From positions 1 to 5,066 of the forward strand of contig CALBND010000170.1 of assembly GCA_937896305.1 (NCBI GenBank): a stretch of 5,066 nucleotides of DNA, given 5' to 3'. Position 1 is the stretch's first letter; each line of letters begins with the position of its first letter. The notes beneath the pieces are model-generated. The model was given only the letters and a program-made list of their open reading frames with translations. It ran no database searches and had not been told where the DNA came from. Source of the stretch: an uncultured Actinomycetes bacterium. GTDB lineage: Bacteria; Actinomycetota; Actinomycetes; S36-B12; UBA5976. The position numbers and the translations under genes were made by a program. Below, piece after piece: positions 1 through 5,066 of this stretch.

Positions 1-116
1 GGTTGAAATTAGCAATGGGAGAAATTTCTTGGGAAAAAGCTTGTACATCAGGTCTAATAGATGCATCTGGAGAAAGAGCAGATTTAAGTTCACTATTACC
101 CTTAAGTGATGCATAA
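1..116 (+). CDS. C-terminal end of a sterol-carrier-like (SCP2/SCP_3) protein, partial
   Basis: Only the last 37 codons are present, read from base 3 to a TAA at 114-116; the start lies outside the window. The peptide includes LAMGEISWEKA and then ASGERADLSSLLPL. From memory, this matches the C-terminus of the small bacterial sterol-carrier-like proteins encoded just upstream of purF in Streptomyces and relatives, where a tryptophan-containing helix is followed by a SGxRADLSxxLPL tail. The role of these proteins is poorly known; they are predicted soluble proteins with a hydrophobic ligand pocket. The position supports the call, because purF and purM follow on the same strand, although a lipoprotein gene lies in between here. 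The fragment is too short for a firm family assignment. Confidence 0.6.
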   Translation, partial: LKLAMGEISWEKACTSGLIDASGERADLSSLLPLSDA

Positions 117-194
117 GAAATTCTGCAATAAACCCATCAGATAAAGTAATTGAGTACTTATCTTCTTTAAGCACTATTTTTCTGGAGGACAAAA
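117..194 (+). promoter_or_regulatory. Leader region of the lipoprotein gene with weak promoter candidate
   Basis: This 78-base AT-rich gap lies between the sterol-carrier-like stop and the lipoprotein start. A TANNNT box, TAAAGT, sits at 142-147 with no good -35 hexamer ahead of it. The decamer TTGAGTACTT (150-159, palindromic core AGTACT) follows five bases later and recurs upstream of bldC. Initiation from the TAAAGT box would fall inside AGTACT and give a leader of about 40 bases. Co-transcription with the upstream gene is equally possible, since no terminator hairpin is visible here. The promoter is a guess from spacing. Confidence 0.25.
183..189 (+). promoter_or_regulatory. Strong ribosome binding site of the lipoprotein gene
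   Basis: TGGAGGA lies five bases before the ATG at 195. It is a near-complete match to the anti-Shine-Dalgarno sequence and fixes that start. The same GGAGGACAA context precedes the bldC start, in contrast to purF and purM, which have no such site. Confidence 0.8.
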
Positions 195-1385
195 ATGCAA
201 TTAAATCGCAAACTGCTTAATTTAATTGCTATAAGTACAGTCTCATTTTTAGTAGCAAGTTGTGCAACATCCAGTGTTAATCAAACAAATAATGGTCAAA
301 GTAAATATCTTGGGCCAGTAGGAGATGCAGAATCAACACTTAACGTTCTGGCTTGGCCAGGATATGCAGAAGATGGAACCCTAGATCCAGCTATTGATTG
401 GGTTACCCAGTTTGAGAAATCAACTGGTTGTGATGTCAATGTTAAAACATTTGACACCTCTGATGAATCAGTGCAATTAATGCTAGATGGCGGATATGAC
501 GTTGTTTCAGCATCTGGTGATGCTGCATGGAGATTAATAAATAGTGAAGCAATACAACCAATTAACACAGTATTAGTTCCTAATTATGTTGATATTTTTG
601 ATGATTTAAAATTACGACCTTGGAACAGCTCGCAAGGCATAACCTATGGAATTGCGCATGGCCGAGGAGCTAATTTGCTTTCTTATAGCCTGGCCGATGT
701 TGTTCCAGCACCAGATTCCTGGGCCATAACTTTTGAACCAGATTCTGTACTTGCTGGAAAAATTGCAGTTTATGATTCACCAATGTATATCGCAGATGCA
801 GCACTATATTTAATGGCAACTAAACCTGAATTAGAAATCACGAATCCATATGCACTTGATCAAAATCAATTCAACGCAATTTTCGAATTATTAAAACAAC
901 AAAAACCTTTAACTTCTCAATATTGGTCAGATTCAATAACAAATGTTTCAGGAATGAAATCTGGATTAGTTAAAGCAGGAGTTTCTTGGCAAGTAAATAT
1001 TGATTACGCGAATGTAAACGGATTAGTCGTAGCAGGAGTTAAACCTAAAGAAGGTGCAACAGGTTGGTCTAACTCTTGGATGATTTCTAAAGACACTAGA
1101 AGTATTAATTGTTCATACAAATGGCTTGATTGGATTATTTCACCACAAACAAATGCTTCTGCAACCGAATGGTTTGGGGAAGCTCCTGCAAATAGAAAAT
1201 CATGTGAGTTGACCGCAAACAAAAATCATTGCACAGTATTTCACGCCACGAACACAGATGGATTCTGGAAAAATATTTATTATTGGAATACCCCAGTTGA
1301 GAACTGTTTGGATGGTAGAACAGAAGTCACTTGCGTACCTTACGCAGAGTGGGCCAAGGCCTGGTCAAATTTTAGGAATTCCTAA
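195..1385 (+). CDS. PotD/PotF-like ABC transporter substrate-binding lipoprotein
   Basis: This 396-residue protein is a probable membrane-anchored solute-binding protein of an ABC importer. Residues 1-22 form a lipoprotein signal peptide: basic N-terminus (NRK), hydrophobic stretch, and lipobox VASC with the lipidated Cys23. A Ser/Asn/Thr-rich linker runs to about residue 47. The mature domain begins STLNVLAWPGYAEDG and continues with FEKSTGCDV, YDVVSASGD and the LINSEAIQPIN stretch, the usual order in the spermidine/putrescine PotD/PotF class (SBP_bac_8-like fold). The length is slightly above the usual 340-370 residues. The mature part has six cysteines (79, 306, 337, 346, 371, 380), four of them in the last 60 residues, which would allow exported disulphides. 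The ATG is fixed by the ribosome binding site and signal peptide. No permease or ATPase gene lies in the window, so partners must be encoded elsewhere. The ligand cannot be read from the sequence; polyamine is only the class default. Confidence 0.85.
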   Translation: MQLNRKLLNLIAISTVSFLVASCATSSVNQTNNGQSKYLGPVGDAESTLNVLAWPGYAEDGTLDPAIDWVTQFEKSTGCDVNVKTFDTSDESVQLMLDGGYDVVSASGDAAWRLINSEAIQPINTVLVPNYVDIFDDLKLRPWNSSQGITYGIAHGRGANLLSYSLADVVPAPDSWAITFEPDSVLAGKIAVYDSPMYIADAALYLMATKPELEITNPYALDQNQFNAIFELLKQQKPLTSQYWSDSITNVSGMKSGLVKAGVSWQVNIDYANVNGLVVAGVKPKEGATGWSNSWMISKDTRSINCSYKWLDWIISPQTNASATEWFGEAPANRKSCELTANKNHCTVFHATNTDGFWKNIYYWNTPVENCLDGRTEVTCVPYAEWAKAWSNFRNS

Positions 1386-1386
1386 A
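1371..1386 (+). terminator. Perfect 16-base palindrome at the lipoprotein stop, possible weak terminator or operator
   Basis: TTTAGGAATTCCTAAA is an exact palindrome that includes the lipoprotein TAA stop (1383-1385). As RNA it would fold as a six-pair stem (UUUAGG/CCUAAA) with an AAUU loop, followed by a U-rich run (GCTATTTTATT). That resembles a low-GC intrinsic terminator, though the stem is weak. It could equally be a dimer-binding operator for the purF promoter about 65 bases downstream. The palindrome is seen directly; its function is inferred. Confidence 0.4.
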
Positions 1387-1450
1387 GCTATTTTATTCAA
1401 ATTTTCAAATATTTAAGAGTGCCAGAAATTAGAAAATCTGTGAAAGCAAA

Positions 1451-1456
1451 TAGAAT
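1451..1456 (+). promoter_or_regulatory. Candidate -10 box of purF, predicting a leaderless mRNA
   Basis: TAGAAT fits the actinobacterial -10 pattern TANNNT. Six bases (AACTTT) separate it from the GTG start of purF at 1463, so initiation at the usual distance would fall on or next to the G of the start codon. There is no purine-rich ribosome binding site ahead of this start, as expected for a leaderless message, a common type in actinobacteria. A weak -35-like TTAGAA lies at 1429-1434 with a 16-base spacer. The same ATAGAATAA string recurs upstream of the GAF-LuxR gene. Confidence 0.5.
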
Positions 1457-1462
1457 AACTTT

Positions 1463-2986
1463 GTGCCCCGTGGCGATGGATTACTAAATCACGACCTGCT
1501 TCCCAATGAAAAGGGACCGCAGGATCAATGTGGTGTATTCGGAGTTTGGGCACCCGGCGAAGACGTTGCCAAGTTAACTTATTTTGGACTTTATGCGCTG
1601 CAACATCGTGGTCAAGAATCTGCAGGAATTGCTGTTAGTGATGGCACACAAGTTTTGGTTTACAAGGAAATGGGATTAGTCGCTCAAGTATTTGATGAAG
1701 CAACACTTGCTTCTCTTAAAGGTCATTTAGCAATTGGTCATTCACGCTACTCAACTACCGGTTCTAGTAATTGGGAAAATGCGCAACCAACATTTCGTGC
1801 CACAAAACATGGACATCTAGCATTAGCGCACAATGGTAATTTAATTAACACTGCTGAGATTAAACAACGAATTGATAATCAAGTTAAAAAAGAAAAAGAA
1901 TTTCAAGCAGATTACAAAACACAAATATCAACAAGTGATACAGATTTAGTCACTTCACTCTTAGCCGGATATCCAGATTTATCAATTGAAGAAGCAGCGA
2001 TGCGAGAATTTCCACTGCTAAAAGGTGCTTTTTCATTTGTATTTATGGATGAACACACACTTTATGCAGCAAGAGACCCTCAAGGAATCAGACCAATTGT
2101 TTTAGGAAAACTTGAAAGAGGATGGGTAATTGCAAGTGAAACCGCAGCCTTAGACATTGTGGGTGCATCATTTGTTAGAGAAATTGAACCAGGTGAATTA
2201 ATTGCAATTGATGAACACGGTTTACGATCCCAGCAGTTTGCTCAACCAAAACCAAAGGGATGTTTGTTTGAATTTGTTTATTTAGCAAGACCAGATACTT
2301 CAATTAATGGTCAAAATGTTAATCAAGTAAGAGTTGAAGTTGGTCGAAGACTAGCCAGAGAATTTCCTGTAGATGCTGATTTAGTTATTCCAGTTCCAGA
2401 ATCTGGTACACCAGCTGCAATTGGTTATGCCCAAGAAAGTGGGATTTCTTTCGCACAAGGTTTAGTAAAAAATGCTTATGTGGGTAGAACATTTATTCAA
2501 CCTTCGCAAACTATTCGTCAATTAGGTTTACGGTTGAAATTAAATCCTTTAAGAGAAGTTATTGAAGGACAAAGATTAGTTGTGGTTGATGATTCTATTG
2601 TTAGAGGAAATACTCAAAGAGCAATTATTCGAATGCTTAGAGAAGCTGGTGCTAAAGAAGTACACGTAAGAATTTCTTCGCCCCCTGTGGTGTGGCCATG
2701 TTTTTATGGAATTGATTTTGCAGCTAAATCAGAATTAATTGCTTCAGGATTAGAAAATGATGACATTTGTGCAGCCATCGGAGCTGACTCATTGGCCTAT
2801 GTTTCATTGGATCAATTAATTGATGCCACCACAGTTAAAAAAGACAACTTATGCAGAGCTTGTTTTGATGGGGTATATCCAGTGGAATTGCCTTCGGCTG
2901 ACTTGTTAGGCAAGCACGTTTTAGAGGGAATTGAAAAGAGTGTGACTGATCAAGTTCATTCACATGATGCAATAAATCGCCCATGA
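1463..2986 (+). CDS. purF: Amidophosphoribosyltransferase, [4Fe-4S] type
   Basis: PurF (507 residues, cytoplasmic) catalyses the first committed step of purine synthesis: PRPP plus glutamine to 5-phosphoribosylamine, glutamate and pyrophosphate. The N-terminal Ntn-type glutaminase shows Cys23 (QDQCGVFG), so a 22-residue propeptide must be removed to expose the nucleophile. Further glutaminase motifs are LQHRGQESAG (46-55), GHSRYSTTG (92-100) and HNGN (123-126). The C-terminal phosphoribosyltransferase domain has VPESGTPAA (311-319) and the PRPP loop VVVDDSIVRGNT (373-384). Cys267, Cys413, Cys464 and Cys467 sit in the contexts of the four iron-sulphur ligands of the Bacillus subtilis type. The GTG start is chosen because MPRGDG begins actinobacterial PurF proteins; no ribosome binding site precedes it. 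The stop overlaps the purM start by four bases. Confidence 0.97.
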   Translation: MPRGDGLLNHDLLPNEKGPQDQCGVFGVWAPGEDVAKLTYFGLYALQHRGQESAGIAVSDGTQVLVYKEMGLVAQVFDEATLASLKGHLAIGHSRYSTTGSSNWENAQPTFRATKHGHLALAHNGNLINTAEIKQRIDNQVKKEKEFQADYKTQISTSDTDLVTSLLAGYPDLSIEEAAMREFPLLKGAFSFVFMDEHTLYAARDPQGIRPIVLGKLERGWVIASETAALDIVGASFVREIEPGELIAIDEHGLRSQQFAQPKPKGCLFEFVYLARPDTSINGQNVNQVRVEVGRRLAREFPVDADLVIPVPESGTPAAIGYAQESGISFAQGLVKNAYVGRTFIQPSQTIRQLGLRLKLNPLREVIEGQRLVVVDDSIVRGNTQRAIIRMLREAGAKEVHVRISSPPVVWPCFYGIDFAAKSELIASGLENDDICAAIGADSLAYVSLDQLIDATTVKKDNLCRACFDGVYPVELPSADLLGKHVLEGIEKSVTDQVHSHDAINRP

Positions 2987-4074
2987 GTGATATCTATAAA
3001 TCAAGTGGAGTCGATACCGAAGCTGGTGAGTTAGCGGTTTCTTTAATGAAGGATTACATCAATCAAACTAAGAGAAACGAAGTTGTAGGAGATTTTGGTG
3101 GGTTTGCAGGATTATTTGATGTTTCATTCTTAAAAAATTATGACAAACCATTGCTTGCAACCAGCACAGATGGGGTGGGCACAAAAATAAAAATTGCGCA
3201 ATTAATGGATAAACATGACACCATCGGAATTGATCTTGTGGCAATGGTGATGGATGACATTGTGGTTTGTGGTGCGCAACCTTTATTTATGACCGACTAC
3301 ATTGCTGTGGGTAAATTAAAACCTCAACAAATAGCAGAAATTGTTAAAGGTATTGCTACTGGTTGTAAAGAAGTTGGGGCATCTTTAGTTGGCGGGGAAA
3401 CAGCTGAGCATCCCAACATGATGAATGAAAACGATTACGACATCGCAGGTGCCGGAGTTGGAGTTGTGGAAGAAAAGAATTTACTTGGACCAAACAAAGT
3501 TAAAGAAGGAGATGTCATAATTGGTTTGCTATCAAGTGGAATGCATTCAAATGGATATTCTTTAGTAAGAAAAATAGTTTTTACAGATAATAAAATTAAA
3601 ATAGATAAACACTTTGATGAATTTAATAAAACAATAGGTGAAGAATTACTTACACCAACATCTCTTTACGCAAAAAGTTGTTTAAATTTGCAAAAAGAAT
3701 TAGGCAATCAACTACATGCATTTTCTCATATAACAGGCGGAGGAATTTCAGCAAATATAAGTAGAGTATTACCAAGTAATCTTCACGCAAATCTACATAG
3801 AAATAATTGGCAAGTGCCTCCAATCATGCAAGTATTAAAAGATCTAGCTAAAACCGAGTTAAATAATTTTGAGACTACTTTCAATATGGGTCTTGGCATG
3901 GTTGCCATTGTGGAAAAAGAAAGTGTTGAAAAAGCATTAACGAGTTTAAAGGTATCCAATATTGAAAGTGTCGTAGTTGGAGAAATAATAAAAAGGACTG
4001 AACAAACAAAATCGGATTCTCCTGCAAAAGGAGGTAAAGGAGGTTCAGCTAGTTTGCTAGGAAAATATTCTTAA
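2983..4074 (+). CDS. purM: Phosphoribosylformylglycinamidine cyclo-ligase (AIR synthetase)
   Basis: PurM (363 residues, cytoplasmic, dimeric in known cases) closes the imidazole ring: FGAM plus ATP to AIR, ADP and phosphate, step 5 of purine synthesis. Family motifs appear in order: YKSSGVDTEAG (5-15), FGGFAGLFD (38-46), the ATP-binding LLATSTDGVGTKIKIA (57-72), the GIDLVAMVMDDIVVCGAQP block (82-100), GASLVGGETAEHPNM (132-146), LLSSGMHSNGYSLVRK (182-197), HITGGGISAN (249-258) and NMGLGMV (301-307). The ATG overlaps the purF stop as ATGA and has no clear Shine-Dalgarno sequence, so translation is probably coupled to purF. The last 25 residues form a Lys/Ser/Gly-rich tail with a KGGKGG repeat before LLGKYS, encoded by a tandem 9-base repeat. 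The TAA stop shares TTAA with the opposite-strand bldC stop. Confidence 0.97.
   Translation: MSDIYKSSGVDTEAGELAVSLMKDYINQTKRNEVVGDFGGFAGLFDVSFLKNYDKPLLATSTDGVGTKIKIAQLMDKHDTIGIDLVAMVMDDIVVCGAQPLFMTDYIAVGKLKPQQIAEIVKGIATGCKEVGASLVGGETAEHPNMMNENDYDIAGAGVGVVEEKNLLGPNKVKEGDVIIGLLSSGMHSNGYSLVRKIVFTDNKIKIDKHFDEFNKTIGEELLTPTSLYAKSCLNLQKELGNQLHAFSHITGGGISANISRVLPSNLHANLHRNNWQVPPIMQVLKDLAKTELNNFETTFNMGLGMVAIVEKESVEKALTSLKVSNIESVVVGEIIKRTEQTKSDSPAKGGKGGSASLLGKYS
4027..4044 (+). repeat. Tandem perfect Shine-Dalgarno-like 9-mer in the purM 3' end
   Basis: AAAGGAGGT occurs twice back to back (4027-4035 and 4036-4044), in frame, encoding Lys-Gly-Gly twice. Each copy matches the full core complement of the 16S rRNA 3' end. 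No separate gene starts downstream: the nearest TTG at 4054 is in the purM frame and gives only six residues before the stop. On the opposite strand the repeat reads ACCTCCTTT twice, which resembles the 16S tail itself. Confidence 0.9.
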
Positions 4075-4262
4075 AGTTGGTTTTTGTCTTCGGCTACAGA
4101 GTTATAAAGATTATGAACTTCTTCAACTGAGTATCTTCGATGTCCACCAGGAGTTTTAGTGGCACCTAGTTTTCCAGCATTTGACCAGCGCGTAACTGTT
4201 TTCGGATCTACTTTAAAAATTTGAGCAACTTCACGCGGTGCATAATACTTTTTTTCAGACAT
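4071..4262 (-). CDS. bldC: BldC-like MerR-type DNA-binding regulator
   Basis: This 63-residue protein is a single winged helix-turn-helix domain of the MerR-like type with no effector domain, as in Streptomyces BldC (about 68 residues). The first helix is around APREVAQIF (8-16), the recognition region is VDPKTVTRWSNAGK (18-31), and the wing is TPGGHRRYSVEEV (37-49). The DPKTVTRW and GGHRRY motifs are diagnostic of the BldC/excisionase-like group. Streptomyces BldC binds DNA cooperatively as head-to-tail multimers on direct repeats and controls the timing of development; the role in this organism is unknown. The ATG is fixed by AGGAGGA five bases upstream. The gene converges on purM, and the stops share TTAA. 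It is divergent from the GAF-LuxR gene. From memory, a position close to purF-purM is also seen in Streptomyces. Confidence 0.93.
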   Translation of the reverse strand: MSEKKYYAPREVAQIFKVDPKTVTRWSNAGKLGATKTPGGHRRYSVEEVHNLYNSVAEDKNQL

Positions 4263-4267
4263 CGTTG

Positions 4268-4274
4268 TCCTCCT
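4268..4274 (-). promoter_or_regulatory. Strong ribosome binding site of bldC
   Basis: On the minus strand AGGAGGA lies five bases before the bldC ATG (4262-4260). It decides the start and predicts efficient initiation on a leadered mRNA. Confidence 0.85.
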
Positions 4275-4299
4275 GGCTATTTTTAAGTGTAGGTCTATT

Positions 4300-4309
4300 T
4301 TGAGTACTT
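4300..4309 (+). repeat. Decamer TTGAGTACTT shared with the lipoprotein upstream region
   Basis: TTGAGTACTT here is identical to bases 150-159. The palindromic core AGTACT is centred about 40 bases before the lipoprotein ATG and about 43 bases before the bldC ATG. In both places a TANNNT box ends four or five bases upstream, so the core would lie near the predicted transcription start. A chance match is possible in AT-rich DNA. Confidence 0.35.
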
Positions 4310-4359
4310 TTGAGCGTAAAGTATTTATTTGACCAGTCTAAAATGTGGTCTAAGTCATA

Positions 4360-4365
4360 TAGAAT
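4360..4365 (+). promoter_or_regulatory. Candidate -10 box of the GAF-LuxR gene
   Basis: TAGAAT matches the box proposed for purF, including the flanking ATAGAATAA. Initiation six or seven bases downstream would start the RNA at about 4371-4373, at the edge of the dyad 4371-4399, and leave a leader of about 43 bases with a ribosome binding site. A TTGACC at 4329-4334 is too far (25 bases) to be its -35 hexamer. Confidence 0.35.
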
Positions 4366-4370
4366 AAATA

Positions 4371-4399
4371 CAAAACAGACATCTAAATGTCCGATTTTG
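4371..4399 (+). promoter_or_regulatory. Imperfect dyad in the leader of the GAF-LuxR gene
   Basis: CAAAA (4371-4375) pairs with TTTTG (4395-4399), and inside it GACAT (4378-4382) pairs with ATGTC (4387-4391) around CTAA. Two and three unpaired bases form an internal loop. The dyad ends one base before the AAAGGA ribosome binding site. It could be an operator near the transcription start or an mRNA hairpin affecting initiation; the sequence alone does not decide. Confidence 0.45.
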
Positions 4400-4400
4400 A

Positions 4401-4406
4401 AAAGGA
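4401..4406 (+). promoter_or_regulatory. Ribosome binding site of the GAF-LuxR gene
   Basis: AAAGGA lies eight bases before the TTG at 4415. It favours that rare start codon over the in-frame ATG at 4343, which has no such site. Confidence 0.6.
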
Positions 4407-4414
4407 AAACTCAC

Positions 4415-5066
4415 TTGAGTGATTTAGAAATCATAAATGATTTCATTAGCTTTTTAAAAACTAGAGGCATCACCACTAAAGAGATATGTCAATATCTAGT
4501 AACCGTAAGTCTTCGCCCCTTTGATATTTGCTCAATAGGGTTTATGGAAATTCAAAAAAATGGAAAAGTAAAAATAACTTCCCATTTTGGAGTGGATCCA
4601 AGAGATGTTGAAGTCTGGCAAGAATTTTCTCTAGATATGCATATTCCAGCTAATATTGTCTTAAAAAATAATAAAACAGTTTTTATAAATACTTTGCCAG
4701 ATGATTGCCAAGGTTATGAACTTCTAAACGTTTTACCAATGGATCCAGATTTAAAAACTATGATTGGAATTCCAGTTCAGGGAATACGAGGAGCATCACC
4801 TGTTGCTGCAACAGTTTATGTTAGTAATAAAAAAATTGAATTAACAAACGAATTTGAATTGTTATTAAAAACTTTAAGTAATTTAGTTATTATGAGAATC
4901 TCTAATGAATATGTAAAATCGAATCAACTTGATTTACATCAAGAAATTGATGAAAAAATCTCTAAACTAACAAATCGACAAAAGACTATTTTAGAATTAC
5001 TTTCTCAAAAATTAACTAATAACGATATTGCATTAAAGCTTGGTTATAGTTCTTCAACAATTAGAC
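4415..5066 (+). CDS. GAF-like sensor with LuxR-type DNA-binding domain, 3' truncated
   Basis: At least 217 codons are open to the window end. Residues of about 20-160 look like a GAF-type sensory domain: alternating strands (DICSIGFMEIQKNGKVKITSHFG, 37-59 in part), a central helix region and then MIGIPVQGIRGASPVAATVYVS (116-137 in part), the usual final strands. A charged helix (165-184) links to a LuxR/GerE helix-turn-helix beginning SKLTNRQKTILELLSQKLTN (183-202), then DIALKLGYSSSTIR, where the window cuts into the recognition helix. No receiver aspartate motif or membrane segment is visible, so it is probably a one-component cytoplasmic regulator; the signal is unknown. Cys25, Cys39 and Cys98 are not in a known metal or haem motif. 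The TTG start is chosen for its ribosome binding site; the first internal ATG (codon 44) would cut the domain. It is divergent from bldC. Confidence 0.8.
   Translation, partial: MSDLEIINDFISFLKTRGITTKEICQYLVTVSLRPFDICSIGFMEIQKNGKVKITSHFGVDPRDVEVWQEFSLDMHIPANIVLKNNKTVFINTLPDDCQGYELLNVLPMDPDLKTMIGIPVQGIRGASPVAATVYVSNKKIELTNEFELLLKTLSNLVIMRISNEYVKSNQLDLHQEIDEKISKLTNRQKTILELLSQKLTNNDIALKLGYSSSTIR

Larger units (their letters stand above)
4263..4414. promoter_or_regulatory. Divergent promoter region of bldC and the GAF-LuxR gene
   Basis: These 152 AT-rich bases must hold the promoters of both genes. GTCTA occurs three times on the plus strand (4293-4297, 4336-4340, 4348-4352); the last two extend to GTCTAA with starts 12 bases apart. 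GACCA (4331-4335) and TGGTC (4346-4350) form an inverted repeat around ten bases. Towards bldC, a minus-strand TACGCT at 4318-4313 lies 17 bases from TTAGAC at 4341-4336, a weak promoter-like pair. Direct repeats suit BldC-family cooperative binding, so autoregulation is plausible but not shown. Confidence 0.5.

Noticed and set aside
296..568. Minus-strand open frame of 90 codons
   Set aside because: It lies wholly antisense to the lipoprotein gene, has no ribosome binding site and resembles no family; the plus-strand gene has clear motifs.
1004..1222. Minus-strand open frame of 72 codons
   Set aside because: It is a shadow of the lipoprotein coding sequence with no recognisable domain.
4019..4060. 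Possible intrinsic terminator between purM and bldC
   Set aside because: The CTCCT/AGGAG stem (4019-4033) and CTAG/CTAG stem (4049-4060) are short, lie inside purM and lack a following U-run on either strand.
4036..4074. Small gene initiated by the second AAAGGAGGT
   Set aside because: The only start codon at suitable spacing is a TTG in the purM frame, giving six residues identical to the PurM end.
4329..4334. TTGACC as -35 box of the GAF-LuxR promoter
   Set aside because: The distance to TAGAAT is 25 bases, and no TANNNT box lies at 16-19 bases.
4343..4414. Upstream in-frame ATG as start of the GAF-LuxR gene
   Set aside because: It would add 24 residues, but it has no ribosome binding site, would translate through the candidate promoter and dyad, and the extension has no domain-like features. 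The TTG at 4415 has AAAGGA at good spacing.

Overview
The window comes from an AT-rich bacterium that I place in the Actinomycetota. The PurF propeptide opens with the MPRGDG start typical of actinobacteria. The 63-residue MerR-like protein is a BldC orthologue, a family characteristic of actinobacteria. The first bases look like the C-terminus of the small sterol-carrier-like protein found next to purF in many actinobacteria. Low GC and tight spacing suggest a streamlined aquatic lineage (Nanopelagicales/acI-like), but that is an inference from composition and synteny, not something the sequence proves.

Layout. Bases 1-116 hold the last 37 codons of the sterol-carrier-like gene (+). A 78-base gap with a strong ribosome binding site leads into a 396-residue lipoprotein (195-1385, +). 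This is a PotD/PotF-like ABC substrate-binding protein with no permease or ATPase gene in the window. A perfect 16-base palindrome spans its stop codon. purF (1463-2986, +) starts with GTG seven bases after a TAGAAT box and has no Shine-Dalgarno sequence, so its mRNA may be leaderless. purM (2983-4074, +) overlaps purF by four bases (ATGA). bldC (4071-4262, -) converges on purM, and the two stop codons share one TTAA. A 152-base divergent region rich in short repeats separates bldC from a regulator with a GAF-like domain and a LuxR-type helix-turn-helix (4415 to the window end, +, truncated).

How the genes fit together. PurF makes phosphoribosylamine from PRPP and glutamine (step 1 of purine synthesis) and PurM closes the imidazole ring (step 5). 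Their coupled translation is ordinary operon logic. The lipoprotein probably captures a polyamine-like or other small organic solute at the cell surface. bldC and the GAF-LuxR gene form a divergent pair of transcription factors that may regulate their shared intergenic region.

I found no clear mobile element, CRISPR array, tRNA or rRNA. The coding content is largely conventional. The less ordinary signals are regulatory: a probable leaderless purF, a tandem perfect Shine-Dalgarno-like repeat at the 3' end of purM that lies antisense to any bldC read-through RNA, a decamer shared upstream of the lipoprotein and bldC genes, and dyad structures before the GAF-LuxR gene.
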